This document shows, piece after piece, positions 39,043 through 46,481 of a DNA stretch of 64,000 nucleotides. The position numbers and the translations under genes are program-made. Every line of letters starts with the position of its first letter. Within the stretch, counting starts at the first letter, position 1. The notes below the pieces were generated by a model, which saw only the letters and a program-made list of their open reading frames with translations, was not told the origin of the DNA and searched no databases. This DNA is from Clostridiales bacterium (GTDB lineage: Bacteria; Bacillota; Clostridia; Oscillospirales; Oscillospiraceae), in the NCBI GenBank assembly GCA_004553545.1, contig SFLD01000002.1, positions 91,219-155,218 on the forward strand, read 5' to 3'.

Positions 39043-40872
39043 ATGGCTTTCTTCCATTTTGAGGGCAACGGCCCGGCAGGGCAGGGGGATCCCCAGCCCC
39101 ATGTGGTCTGGCAGCAGCGGGAGAAAAAGGCCCACAAGCCCCGCAAGGCCATCGGCAACGGGGTGACCAGGACCCTCATCAACCTGGGCGTGACGCTGCT
39201 CTTCGCGGCGGTCTACTTCTACGTGGCCCTGCCGCCCATGAACCTCCACAGCGAGGAGTGCTACGTCTTCCTCTTCCTCTGCTGCGGGGTGTACTGCGTC
39301 TGCGCCCTGCTGACCTCCGGCTTCCAGGGCACCGGGGCGAAGGGCTACTTCCAGTTTGCCAAGAAGCAGTGCGCCGTGCCCTTCTTCCTGGCGGTGGCGC
39401 TGATCGTCACCATCGCCATCGGGTCCCTTGTGAGCATGGTGATCTTCCGGGCCGGGGCCTACAGCAAGCTCCTGCCCCTGGAGAGCGGCACCTTCGCGGA
39501 GGATATCCAGGAGGTGTCCTATGACCGCATCCCCATGCTGGACCGGGACAGCGCCCAGAAGCTGGGAGACCGGAAGCTGGGCGAGCTTTCTGACATGGTG
39601 TCCCAGTTCGAGGTGGCGGAGGACTACACCCAGATCAACTACCACGGGCGGCCCGTCCGGGTGACGCCCCTGCGCTACGGGGACATCATCAAGTGGTTCA
39701 ACAACCGCTCCCAGGGCCTGCCCGCCTACCTCATCATCGACATGGTGGACCAGGGCGTGGATGTGGTGCGCCTCGCGGAGGGCATGAAGTACACCACGGC
39801 GGAGCACTTCTCCCGGAACCTCTACCGGCACCTGCGCTTCCACTACCCGACCTATATGTTCGAGGAGCCGGTCTTTGAGATCGACGAGGAGGGCACCCCC
39901 TACTGGGTCTGCGCCAAGAAGGAGAAGACCATCGGCCTTTTCGGCGGCACGGACAACCACGGCGCGGTGCTGGTGAACGCCATCACCGGCGAGAGCGCGT
40001 ACTATGAGGAGCCCCCCGCCTGGGTGGACCATGTCTACTCGGCGGAGCTCATCATCCAGCAGTACGACTACTACGGCCAGTACCATAACGGCTTTTTGAA
40101 CTCCATCTTCGGCCAGCGGGATGTCACCGTCACCACCGACGGCTACAACTACCTGGCCGAGGGGGATGATGTCTATCTCTACACCGGCGTCACCAGCGTG
40201 GGCGGGGATGAGAGCAACATCGGCTTCCTCCTCTCCAACCAGCGGACCAAGGAGACCCGCTACTACCCCTGCGCCGGCGCCACGGAGTACAGCGCCATGG
40301 ACAGCGCCCAGGGCCAGGTACAGAACCTGCGGTATGTGGCCACCTTCCCGCTGCTGCTGAACATCGCGGACCAGCCCACCTACTTCATGGCGCTGAAGGA
40401 TGCCAGCGAGCTTGTGAAGATGTACGCCATGGTCAACGTCTCCCAGTATCAGATCGTGGCCACCGGCTCCACCGTGGCGGACTGCGAGAGCAACTACCGC
40501 CGGATGCTGCGGCAGAATCACCTCATCACGGAGGACCAGACGGACATCGACACCGGGACCACCGAGACCCTCACCGGGACCCTGGCCGAGATCCGGAGCA
40601 CCGTGGTGAGCGGCAGCAGCCTTTACTTCCTGCGCTTTGCCGGCGAGGAGAACTTCACCGTCTATGTCAGCGCGGAGAAGGTCAGCTGGGCCGTCCTTCT
40701 CAATGTGGGCGACCGGGTGGAGGTCAGCTGCCGGGAGAGCGAGGACGGCGCTGCCCTCCGGGAGGCGGAGAGCGTCACCGTTCTGGGCGGGGAGCCCCTG
40801 CCGGAGCTTCCCGTGACCCCGGATGTTCCGGCGGACACGGGAGCGGAGACCGGAGAGGGGGAGACCCCGTGA
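39043..40872 (+). CDS. Large membrane-anchored protein of unknown function
   Basis: A 609-residue protein. Three hydrophobic segments in the first 145 residues (TLINLGVTLLFAAVYFYVAL, VFLFLCCGVYCVCALL, FFLAVALIVTIAIGSLVSMVI) anchor a ~400-residue extracytoplasmic part rich in Tyr and Asp (VSYDRIPMLDRDSAQKLGDR, then YVATFPLLLNIADQPTYFMAL). An acidic, Pro/Thr-rich tail ends it. Homologues appear common in Oscillospiraceae without assigned function; I do not recognise a characterised domain. The downstream ogt start overlaps its stop (GTGA). Confidence 0.8.
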   Translation: MAFFHFEGNGPAGQGDPQPHVVWQQREKKAHKPRKAIGNGVTRTLINLGVTLLFAAVYFYVALPPMNLHSEECYVFLFLCCGVYCVCALLTSGFQGTGAKGYFQFAKKQCAVPFFLAVALIVTIAIGSLVSMVIFRAGAYSKLLPLESGTFAEDIQEVSYDRIPMLDRDSAQKLGDRKLGELSDMVSQFEVAEDYTQINYHGRPVRVTPLRYGDIIKWFNNRSQGLPAYLIIDMVDQGVDVVRLAEGMKYTTAEHFSRNLYRHLRFHYPTYMFEEPVFEIDEEGTPYWVCAKKEKTIGLFGGTDNHGAVLVNAITGESAYYEEPPAWVDHVYSAELIIQQYDYYGQYHNGFLNSIFGQRDVTVTTDGYNYLAEGDDVYLYTGVTSVGGDESNIGFLLSNQRTKETRYYPCAGATEYSAMDSAQGQVQNLRYVATFPLLLNIADQPTYFMALKDASELVKMYAMVNVSQYQIVATGSTVADCESNYRRMLRQNHLITEDQTDIDTGTTETLTGTLAEIRSTVVSGSSLYFLRFAGEENFTVYVSAEKVSWAVLLNVGDRVEVSCRESEDGAALREAESVTVLGGEPLPELPVTPDVPADTGAETGEGETP

Positions 40873-41372
40873 CGGTGCTGGGCCACGCGGAGAGCCCCCT
40901 TGGGACCCTCCTGCTCTCCGGGGACGGGGAGGCCCTGACGGGCCTCTGGTTCCTGGGGCAGAAGTACGAGGGCGCGGGGCTGCCGGAGAATGCCCCGACG
41001 GACGAGGGCATGCCGGTCTTTGAGACGGCCCGGGCCTGGCTGCGGGCCTACTTCGCCGGGGAGGCCCTGCCGGAGCTGCCGCCCCTGCGGCCCGCCGGGA
41101 CGGACTTTCAGAAAGCCGTCTGGCAGCGGCTCCTGGCCATCCCCTATGGGGAGCGGCGGACCTATGGGGGCCTTGCCGGGGAGCTGGAGACCATTCTGGG
41201 GCGGAGGACCTCGGCGAGGGCCGTGGGCTCCGCCGTGGGGCGGAATCCCATCAGCCTGATGATCCCCTGCCACCGGGTGGTGGGCAGCAGCGGCTCCCTC
41301 ACCGGCTACGCCGGGGGAGTGGAACGGAAGGCGTTCCTGCTGGCGCTGGAGGGGGAGGACCATACTGGGTGA
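40869..41372 (+). CDS. ogt: Methylated-DNA--protein-cysteine S-methyltransferase
   Basis: A 167-residue suicidal DNA repair enzyme. PCHRVVGSSGSLTGYAGG holds the acceptor cysteine near residue 135, and RTSARAVGSAVGRNPI is the helix-turn-helix. It removes alkyl groups from O6 of guanine. The GTG start overlaps the preceding stop, and the pyrophosphatase gene overlaps or abuts its end. Confidence 0.93.
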   Translation: MTVLGHAESPLGTLLLSGDGEALTGLWFLGQKYEGAGLPENAPTDEGMPVFETARAWLRAYFAGEALPELPPLRPAGTDFQKAVWQRLLAIPYGERRTYGGLAGELETILGRRTSARAVGSAVGRNPISLMIPCHRVVGSSGSLTGYAGGVERKAFLLALEGEDHTG

Positions 41373-41382
41373 GACGGTACGG

Positions 41383-41685
41383 GTGATCGTCGACCGCCCC
41401 CTGGGCAGCACGCACCCCAAGTGGAAGGATATCCGCTACCCTGTGAACTACGGGTATGTGGAGGGCGTCCCGGCCCCCGACGGGGAGGAGCAGGACGTTT
41501 ACATCCTGGGGGTGGAGGTGCCGCTGGAGGAGTTCGTGGGCCAGGTGATCGCCGTGATCCACCGCTTTGACGACGTGGAGGAGAAATGGGTGGCCGCGCC
41601 GCCGGGGAAGCGTTTTTCCCGGGAGGAGATCGCTGCCCGGGTGGCGTTCCAGGAGCGCTGGTTCCGAACGGAGATCCGAATGTAG
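41383..41685 (+). CDS. Inorganic pyrophosphatase-family protein
   Basis: A short soluble protein of the clostridial pyrophosphatase-like family: RPLGSTHPKWKDIRYPVNYGYVEG, DVYILGVEVPLEEFVGQVIAVIHRFDDVEEKWV and a C-terminal FQERWF. It is far shorter than classical enzymes (100 residues from the GTG at 41383). Homology suggests the coding region starts a few codons earlier (ILGETVRVIVDR), where only ATA (41362) or CTG (41365) could initiate after GGAGG; this would overlap ogt. Catalytic activity is unproven. Confidence 0.8.
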   Translation: MIVDRPLGSTHPKWKDIRYPVNYGYVEGVPAPDGEEQDVYILGVEVPLEEFVGQVIAVIHRFDDVEEKWVAAPPGKRFSREEIAARVAFQERWFRTEIRM

Positions 41686-41687
41686 CG

Positions 41688-41721
41688 AAAGCCCCCGCGG
41701 ATGGAAGTCCGCGGGGGCTTT
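41688..41721 (+). terminator. Terminator of the ogt-pyrophosphatase unit
   Basis: A 14-bp stem (AAAGCCCCCGCGGA and complement, 6-base loop) with a T5 end. Confidence 0.88.
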
Positions 41722-41804
41722 TTCGGCGTTTTGGTGCCGGGGGACCGTCCCGCCGCATAGAATGGCCTGCCCGGGGATCTCCCGGGATGAGAAGGAGGCT
41801 TTCT

Positions 41805-42653
41805 ATGGCGACCTTTACCAACCAGGCGACCCTCTCCTACCAGGGGGGCCAGACCAGTTCCAATATCACCACCGGCCAGCTGCTGGAGTCCCTGGCCGTT
41901 ACCAAGACCGCCGTCAACGGGACCTATGTCCCCGGCGGCACCGTGACCTATGCCGTGTCCCTGCGGAACACCGGCACGACGGACCTCACCGGCGTCACGC
42001 TGACGGATGACCTGGGGGCCTATGCCTTCGGCGAGCGGACCCTGACGCCCCTCCGCTATGAGGAGGGCTCGGTGCTGCTCTATCAGAACGGCGTGGTCCA
42101 GACGGCGCCCGCCGTGACGGCGGGGCCGCCCCTCAGCGTCACGGGCCTCACCGTCCCCGCCGGGGGGAGCGTCCTGCTCCTCTACCGGGCGGAGGTCACG
42201 GAGTTCGCTCCTGCGGACGCCGAGGGCACGGTGGTGAACACCGTCACCGTCACCAGCCCGGACCTTCCGGACGGGGCGACGGACAGCGAGACCGTGGCTG
42301 TGCTGGCGGAGCCCCGGCTCCGGATCAGCAAGGCTCTCTGCCCCACCACGGTCACCAGCGGCGGACAGCTGACCTATACCTTCGTCATTGAGAACGACGG
42401 CCCCGTGGCGACGGAGGCTGCCGACGCCGCCGTGCTGACGGACGTCTTCGACCCGGTGCTCCGGGACCTGAAGGTGAGCTTCAACGGCGCGGCCTGGACC
42501 GAGGGCGCGGACTACACCTATGTGGGCGGGGTCTTCACCACCGTCCCGGGGAAGATCACCGTTCCGGCGGCCGCCGTCACCCAGGACGCCGTCACCGGCG
42601 CCTGGCAGGTGAGCCCCGGCAGCAGCACCCTGACGGTGACAGGCACCGTCTGA
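41805..42653 (+). CDS. DUF11-repeat protein without signal peptide
   Basis: A 282-residue protein. It starts MATFTNQATLSYQGGQTSSN and contains DUF11-type beta-sandwich segments (LAVTKTAVNGTYVPGGTVTY, and RISKALCPTTVTSGGQLTYT). DUF11 modules usually occur in secreted adhesion or coat proteins, but no signal peptide or sorting signal is visible. It could be a spore-coat or lysis-released protein. The ATG at 41805 is 6 bases after GAAGGAGG. Confidence 0.82.
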   Translation: MATFTNQATLSYQGGQTSSNITTGQLLESLAVTKTAVNGTYVPGGTVTYAVSLRNTGTTDLTGVTLTDDLGAYAFGERTLTPLRYEEGSVLLYQNGVVQTAPAVTAGPPLSVTGLTVPAGGSVLLLYRAEVTEFAPADAEGTVVNTVTVTSPDLPDGATDSETVAVLAEPRLRISKALCPTTVTSGGQLTYTFVIENDGPVATEAADAAVLTDVFDPVLRDLKVSFNGAAWTEGADYTYVGGVFTTVPGKITVPAAAVTQDAVTGAWQVSPGSSTLTVTGTV

Positions 42654-42675
42654 GCTCCCGGCAGGGGAGAAACAG

Positions 42676-42714
42676 CGGCAGGGCCGCCCCAAAAGGGGCG
42701 GCCCTGCCGGTTTT
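42676..42714 (+). terminator. Terminator of the DUF11 gene
   Basis: A perfect 15-bp stem (CGGCAGGGCCGCCCC and complement, loop AAAA) followed by GTTTTT. The stem ends about 11 bases before the stop of the convergent M42 gene. Confidence 0.9.
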
Positions 42715-42724
42715 TGCTTTGTTT

Positions 42725-43765
42725 TCAGACGCCCAGGTAGCCCTTCAGCACCAGAAGGGTGTTGTGGACGCCGTCGGCGTGGCTGCGCTCGTAGCCGTGG
42801 CTGGCGTAGACCCCGGCGCCGATGAGGCCGTGGCGCAGGTCGTGGCCGGCGGAGAGGGTGGCCTCCACATCGGAGCCGTAGTGGGGATAGACATCCACGG
42901 CGTAGTCCGCGCCCTCCCGCTTGGCGGCGGCGATGAGCTTGCCCAGGACCTCATAGCTGTAGGGGCCGCCGGAATCCTTGGCGCAGAGGGAGACCTGCCG
43001 CTCGGTGCAGGTGAGGCCCTCACCCACGCAGCCCATGTCCACGCTGATGGCCTCCGTCACCCCGGCGGGGACGCTGGCCGCGCCGCCGTGGCCCACCTCT
43101 TCATAGACCGTCACATGGACGTAGGTGCGGCGCTCCGGGACGGTGCCGGTATCCTTTAAATACTGGGCGAAGGCCAGCAGGATGCCAACGGAGAGCTTGT
43201 CGTCCAGGAAGCGGCTTTTCAGGTAGCCGGAGGGGGTCAGCCGGGTCCGGGGGTCGAAGCAGACGATGTCGCCGACTTCCAGGCCCAGGGCCCGGACATC
43301 CTCGGCGCTCTTCACGTCCTCGTCCAGCAGGACCTCGGTGCTGTCCCAGCTGCGCTTGGTGTCGCCGTAGGCGCCGTTGACGTGGACGCTGGCATTGATG
43401 AGCTGCAGCGTGCCCTCATAGATGCGGCCGTCCCGGGCACAGACCCGGACGTTCTCGGTCTCGCCGTTTTCCGCCCGCATGCCGCCGAGGTTGGTGAGGC
43501 GCAGGCGGCCGTTGCCCTTGATCTCCGCGATCATGCCGCCCAGGGTGTCCGTGTGGGCCTCCAGCAGCAGGGCGTCGTCCGCGTTTTTGCCGCCGAGGTC
43601 GATGAGCACGCCGCCCTTCACGGTGCGCCGGGCGTCATAGCCCAGGGCCGCGAAGGCGTCCTGCACCCACTGGGCGGCCTTCTCCGTGAAGCCCGTGGGG
43701 CTGTCGATGGCCAGCAGGGCCATGGCCTGGCGCAGGGCCAGGTCGGTATAGCTTCGTTCCAGCAT
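42725..43765 (-). CDS. M42-family metallopeptidase (aminopeptidase/endoglucanase type)
   Basis: A 346-residue M42 peptidase. EAHTDTLGGMI gives the first metal His-Asp, FLDDKLSVGI the bridging Asp region, YEEVGHGGAA the catalytic Glu and metal Glu, and HGYERSHADGVHNT the last His. These cobalt/zinc aminopeptidases form dodecamers that finish cytosolic peptide breakdown. The ATG at 43765 follows AAAGGAGG. It is divergent from the M3 oligoendopeptidase gene. Confidence 0.93.
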   Translation of the reverse strand: MLERSYTDLALRQAMALLAIDSPTGFTEKAAQWVQDAFAALGYDARRTVKGGVLIDLGGKNADDALLLEAHTDTLGGMIAEIKGNGRLRLTNLGGMRAENGETENVRVCARDGRIYEGTLQLINASVHVNGAYGDTKRSWDSTEVLLDEDVKSAEDVRALGLEVGDIVCFDPRTRLTPSGYLKSRFLDDKLSVGILLAFAQYLKDTGTVPERRTYVHVTVYEEVGHGGAASVPAGVTEAISVDMGCVGEGLTCTERQVSLCAKDSGGPYSYEVLGKLIAAAKREGADYAVDVYPHYGSDVEATLSAGHDLRHGLIGAGVYASHGYERSHADGVHNTLLVLKGYLGV

Positions 43766-43863
43766 GGAAAGTCCTCCTTTGATCTCATCACTGTCTCCCG
43801 CCGGCATTCCGTGACGGAGGGACGCCCGTCTTTTCCGGGCGGGCGGGGGAGCGATACCCTTTT

Positions 43864-43892
43864 ATTATAGGACCGCTGCCCGTTTGCCGCAA
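43864..43892 (-). promoter_or_regulatory. M42 peptidase promoter
   Basis: On the minus strand, -35 TTGCGG (43887-43892) and a perfect -10 TATAAT (43864-43869), spacing 17 bp. The 354-bp gap 43766-44119 otherwise holds only the divergent M3 promoter and AT-rich sequence with no gene. Confidence 0.75.
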
Positions 43893-44013
43893 GGGGGAAA
43901 CGAAGGGAAAAGGTCAGAGAAAATCGATTCCGCTCGTAAAAATCACCAAAGATGTGCAGTATCAGTCCTGCTTCTTATGGAAGAGATTTCGTAAAAAAAT
44001 TGAAGATTACGTA

Positions 44014-44042
44014 TTGTGAAAACGGAAGTGATGTGGTAGACT
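44014..44042 (+). promoter_or_regulatory. M3 oligoendopeptidase promoter
   Basis: -35 TTGTGA (44014-44019) and -10 TAGACT (44037-44042), spacing 17 bp. Confidence 0.6.
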
Positions 44043-44119
44043 ATAGCATATTGTAGCCATGATACTACGCCAGGCGCGGACATTCGACAGCTTCGGGCGG
44101 ACAGGCACGGAGGAAGCAT

Positions 44120-45823
44120 ATGAAGTTTTCAGAAATGATCTATACCCGCCCCGATCCGGAGGCGGTGAAAGCCACCCTCGCGGGGCTGACAGAGCGGCTG
44201 AAGGCCGCCCGGAACTATCAGGAGGCCCGGGAGATCTTCCTCTCCCAGCAGGCGGAGAGCCGCCACATCCACACGGCGGCCACCCTGGCCAGCGTCCGCC
44301 ACTCCATCGACACCCGGGACGCCTACTACGACGCCGAGGAGAAGTTCTGGAACAACTTCTTCCCGGAGCTGCAGGCCGTTCAGCAGGAGTGGACGAAGGC
44401 CATGCTGGCGAGCCCCTTCCGGAAGGAGTTCTCCCAGGAGTACGGCGAGATCCTGTTCACCAACGCGGAGATGGAGCTCAAGACCTTCTCTCCCGCCATC
44501 ATCCCCCAGCTGCAGAAGGAGAACGAGCTGACCCAGGCCTATGAAAAGGTCCTGGCCACCGCCCAGATCCCCTTTGAGGGCGGGGTCTACACCCTCTCCC
44601 AGCTGAGCCCCTTCAAGACCGACCCCGACGACGCCCGGCGCCTCGCCGCCTGGAAGGCCGAGGGCCAGTGGTACAAAGACAACCAGGCCGAGCTGGACCG
44701 CCTCTACGACGAGCTGGTGAAGCTCCGGGATGAGATGGGCAGAAAGCTGGGCTACGAGGGCTACACCACCCTGGGCTACTACCGCATGGGCCGCAACTGC
44801 TACACCAAGGACGATGTGGAGAAGTTCCGCGCCGCCGTGGTGAAGTACCTGGTCCCGGTGGCGGACAGCATCTACCGCCGCCAGGCGGAGCGGCTGGGCA
44901 AGACCTATCCCATGAGCTTTGCCGACAACGCCCTGGAGTTCCGCTCCGGCAATCCCCGGCCCGTGGGCACCCCGGATGAGATCCTGGCCCAGGGCATGAA
45001 GTTCTACAGCGAGCTCTCTCCCGAGACCAAGGAGTTCTTCCGGACCATGCTGGACGGGGAGTTGCTGGACGTCCTCTCCACCGAGGGCAAGCGCTCCGGC
45101 GGCTACTGCACCGGCATCCCGGACTATGAGGTCCCCTTCATCTTTGCCAACTTCAACGGCACCCAGCACGATGTGGAGGTGGTCACCCACGAGGCGGGCC
45201 ACGCCTTCGAGTGCTGGCTCAACCGCAAGCGCATCCCGCTGGAGTGCATCTGGCCCAGCATGGAGGCCTGCGAGGTCCACTCCATGAGCATGGAGTTCTT
45301 CGCCTGGCCCTGGGCCGAGGGCTTCTTCGGCCCCGACACCCGCAAGTTCCTCTACAGCCACCTGGCTTCCGCCCTGACCTTCATCCCCTATGGGACCATG
45401 GTGGACCACTTCCAGCATGAGGTCTACGCCCATCCCGAGATGACCCCGGCGGAGCGCCACGGCGTCTGGAAGCGGCTCCTGGGCGTCTACATGCCCTGGA
45501 TGCGGCTGGACGGGGAGATCCCCTTCTACAGCGAGGGCGAGGGCTGGCAGCGCCAGCACCACATCTACTCCAGCCCCTTCTACTATATCGATTACTGCCT
45601 GGCCCAGACCGTTTCCCTGGAATTCTGGGCCATGATCCAGAAGGATCTCAAGGACGCCTGGCGTCACTACATGGCCTACACCGAGCAGGGCGGCAGCCGG
45701 ACCTTCACCGAGCTGCTGGCAAACGCCGGATTGGAGAGCCCCTTCGACGAGGCCACCCTCCGGGGCGTCTGCGAGAAGGCCAAGGCCTGGCTGGACGCCT
45801 ACGATCTCACGGGCATCCAGTGA
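44120..45823 (+). CDS. M3-family oligoendopeptidase
   Basis: A 567-residue zinc peptidase. The HEXXH motif is VVTHEAGHAFE near residue 357, with the third ligand expected in the following SMEFFAWPW region (CEVHSMSMEF). The YIDYCLAQTVSLEFW segment is typical of the PepF group. It cleaves medium-length peptides in the cytosol. It fits with the peptide ABC importer 2.4 kb downstream on the same strand. Confidence 0.93.
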   Translation: MKFSEMIYTRPDPEAVKATLAGLTERLKAARNYQEAREIFLSQQAESRHIHTAATLASVRHSIDTRDAYYDAEEKFWNNFFPELQAVQQEWTKAMLASPFRKEFSQEYGEILFTNAEMELKTFSPAIIPQLQKENELTQAYEKVLATAQIPFEGGVYTLSQLSPFKTDPDDARRLAAWKAEGQWYKDNQAELDRLYDELVKLRDEMGRKLGYEGYTTLGYYRMGRNCYTKDDVEKFRAAVVKYLVPVADSIYRRQAERLGKTYPMSFADNALEFRSGNPRPVGTPDEILAQGMKFYSELSPETKEFFRTMLDGELLDVLSTEGKRSGGYCTGIPDYEVPFIFANFNGTQHDVEVVTHEAGHAFECWLNRKRIPLECIWPSMEACEVHSMSMEFFAWPWAEGFFGPDTRKFLYSHLASALTFIPYGTMVDHFQHEVYAHPEMTPAERHGVWKRLLGVYMPWMRLDGEIPFYSEGEGWQRQHHIYSSPFYYIDYCLAQTVSLEFWAMIQKDLKDAWRHYMAYTEQGGSRTFTELLANAGLESPFDEATLRGVCEKAKAWLDAYDLTGIQ

Positions 45824-45826
45824 GCC

Positions 45827-46381
45827 GTGGGGGGAAAGCGAAAGGGCCGCAGGGCCTATCTCAATGACTTTACCACCAATCTCCAGGGAGATTACGTCTA
45901 CCAGGGGAGCCACTTCCACTACACGGGGGAGACCCCGTGGGAGCGGCAGCTCCGCAGGCTCTGGGGCCTGACCCTTGCCATGGCCATCGGCCTCGTGGGG
46001 GGCGGGTTCCTTCCGGCGGCGGGGATGAACGGGGTCCTCTATGTGGTGGTCCCGTACCTTGCCAGCGTCATCGCGGGGGCCAGCGTGGTCTGGGCCATGG
46101 CGAAGCTCCGCCGGGAGGGAAAGCTTCGGAGTTATGTCTACGAAGCTTCGATCCGGAAGCTCCCCACCCGGGGAAAAGTCACCGCCGTTTTCGCCGTCCT
46201 GGCGGCGGCGGGGGAGGGGCTGTACCTCATTCTGAACGGCTCCGGCGGCAGGACTGCCGCCACCCTGGGATACCTTGGGCTGGAAGCGCTGGCGGCTGTC
46301 GCCGCCTGGCGCCTGGCCGGGCTGAGCAGCGCCGCTTCCTGGGAGGAACGCCGGGAAGGCGGCACGGACATCGGCCTTTGA
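45827..46381 (+). CDS. Membrane protein of unknown function
   Basis: A 184-residue protein starting at a GTG just after the oligoendopeptidase stop. A basic N-terminus (GGKRKGRRAYLNDF) and tyrosine-rich stretch are followed by four hydrophobic segments in two pairs. No recognised family. It is probably translated together with the M3 gene; an alternative internal start is possible. Confidence 0.65.
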   Translation: MGGKRKGRRAYLNDFTTNLQGDYVYQGSHFHYTGETPWERQLRRLWGLTLAMAIGLVGGGFLPAAGMNGVLYVVVPYLASVIAGASVVWAMAKLRREGKLRSYVYEASIRKLPTRGKVTAVFAVLAAAGEGLYLILNGSGGRTAATLGYLGLEALAAVAAWRLAGLSSAASWEERREGGTDIGL

Positions 46382-46481
46382 CAAGTCGGAGGGGGAGACC
46401 CTTCCGCCGCCCCGCGGGGGCGCTTTATACCGAACAATGCAGGCAAACCCTGTTTTGTTAAATATCTTAAGGAGGAAAAAC

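Noticed and set aside
36001..40521. A 1506-codon minus-strand frame
   Set aside because: Antisense to clpC and the membrane protein gene and low in sequence complexity; the sense strand has clear family motifs.
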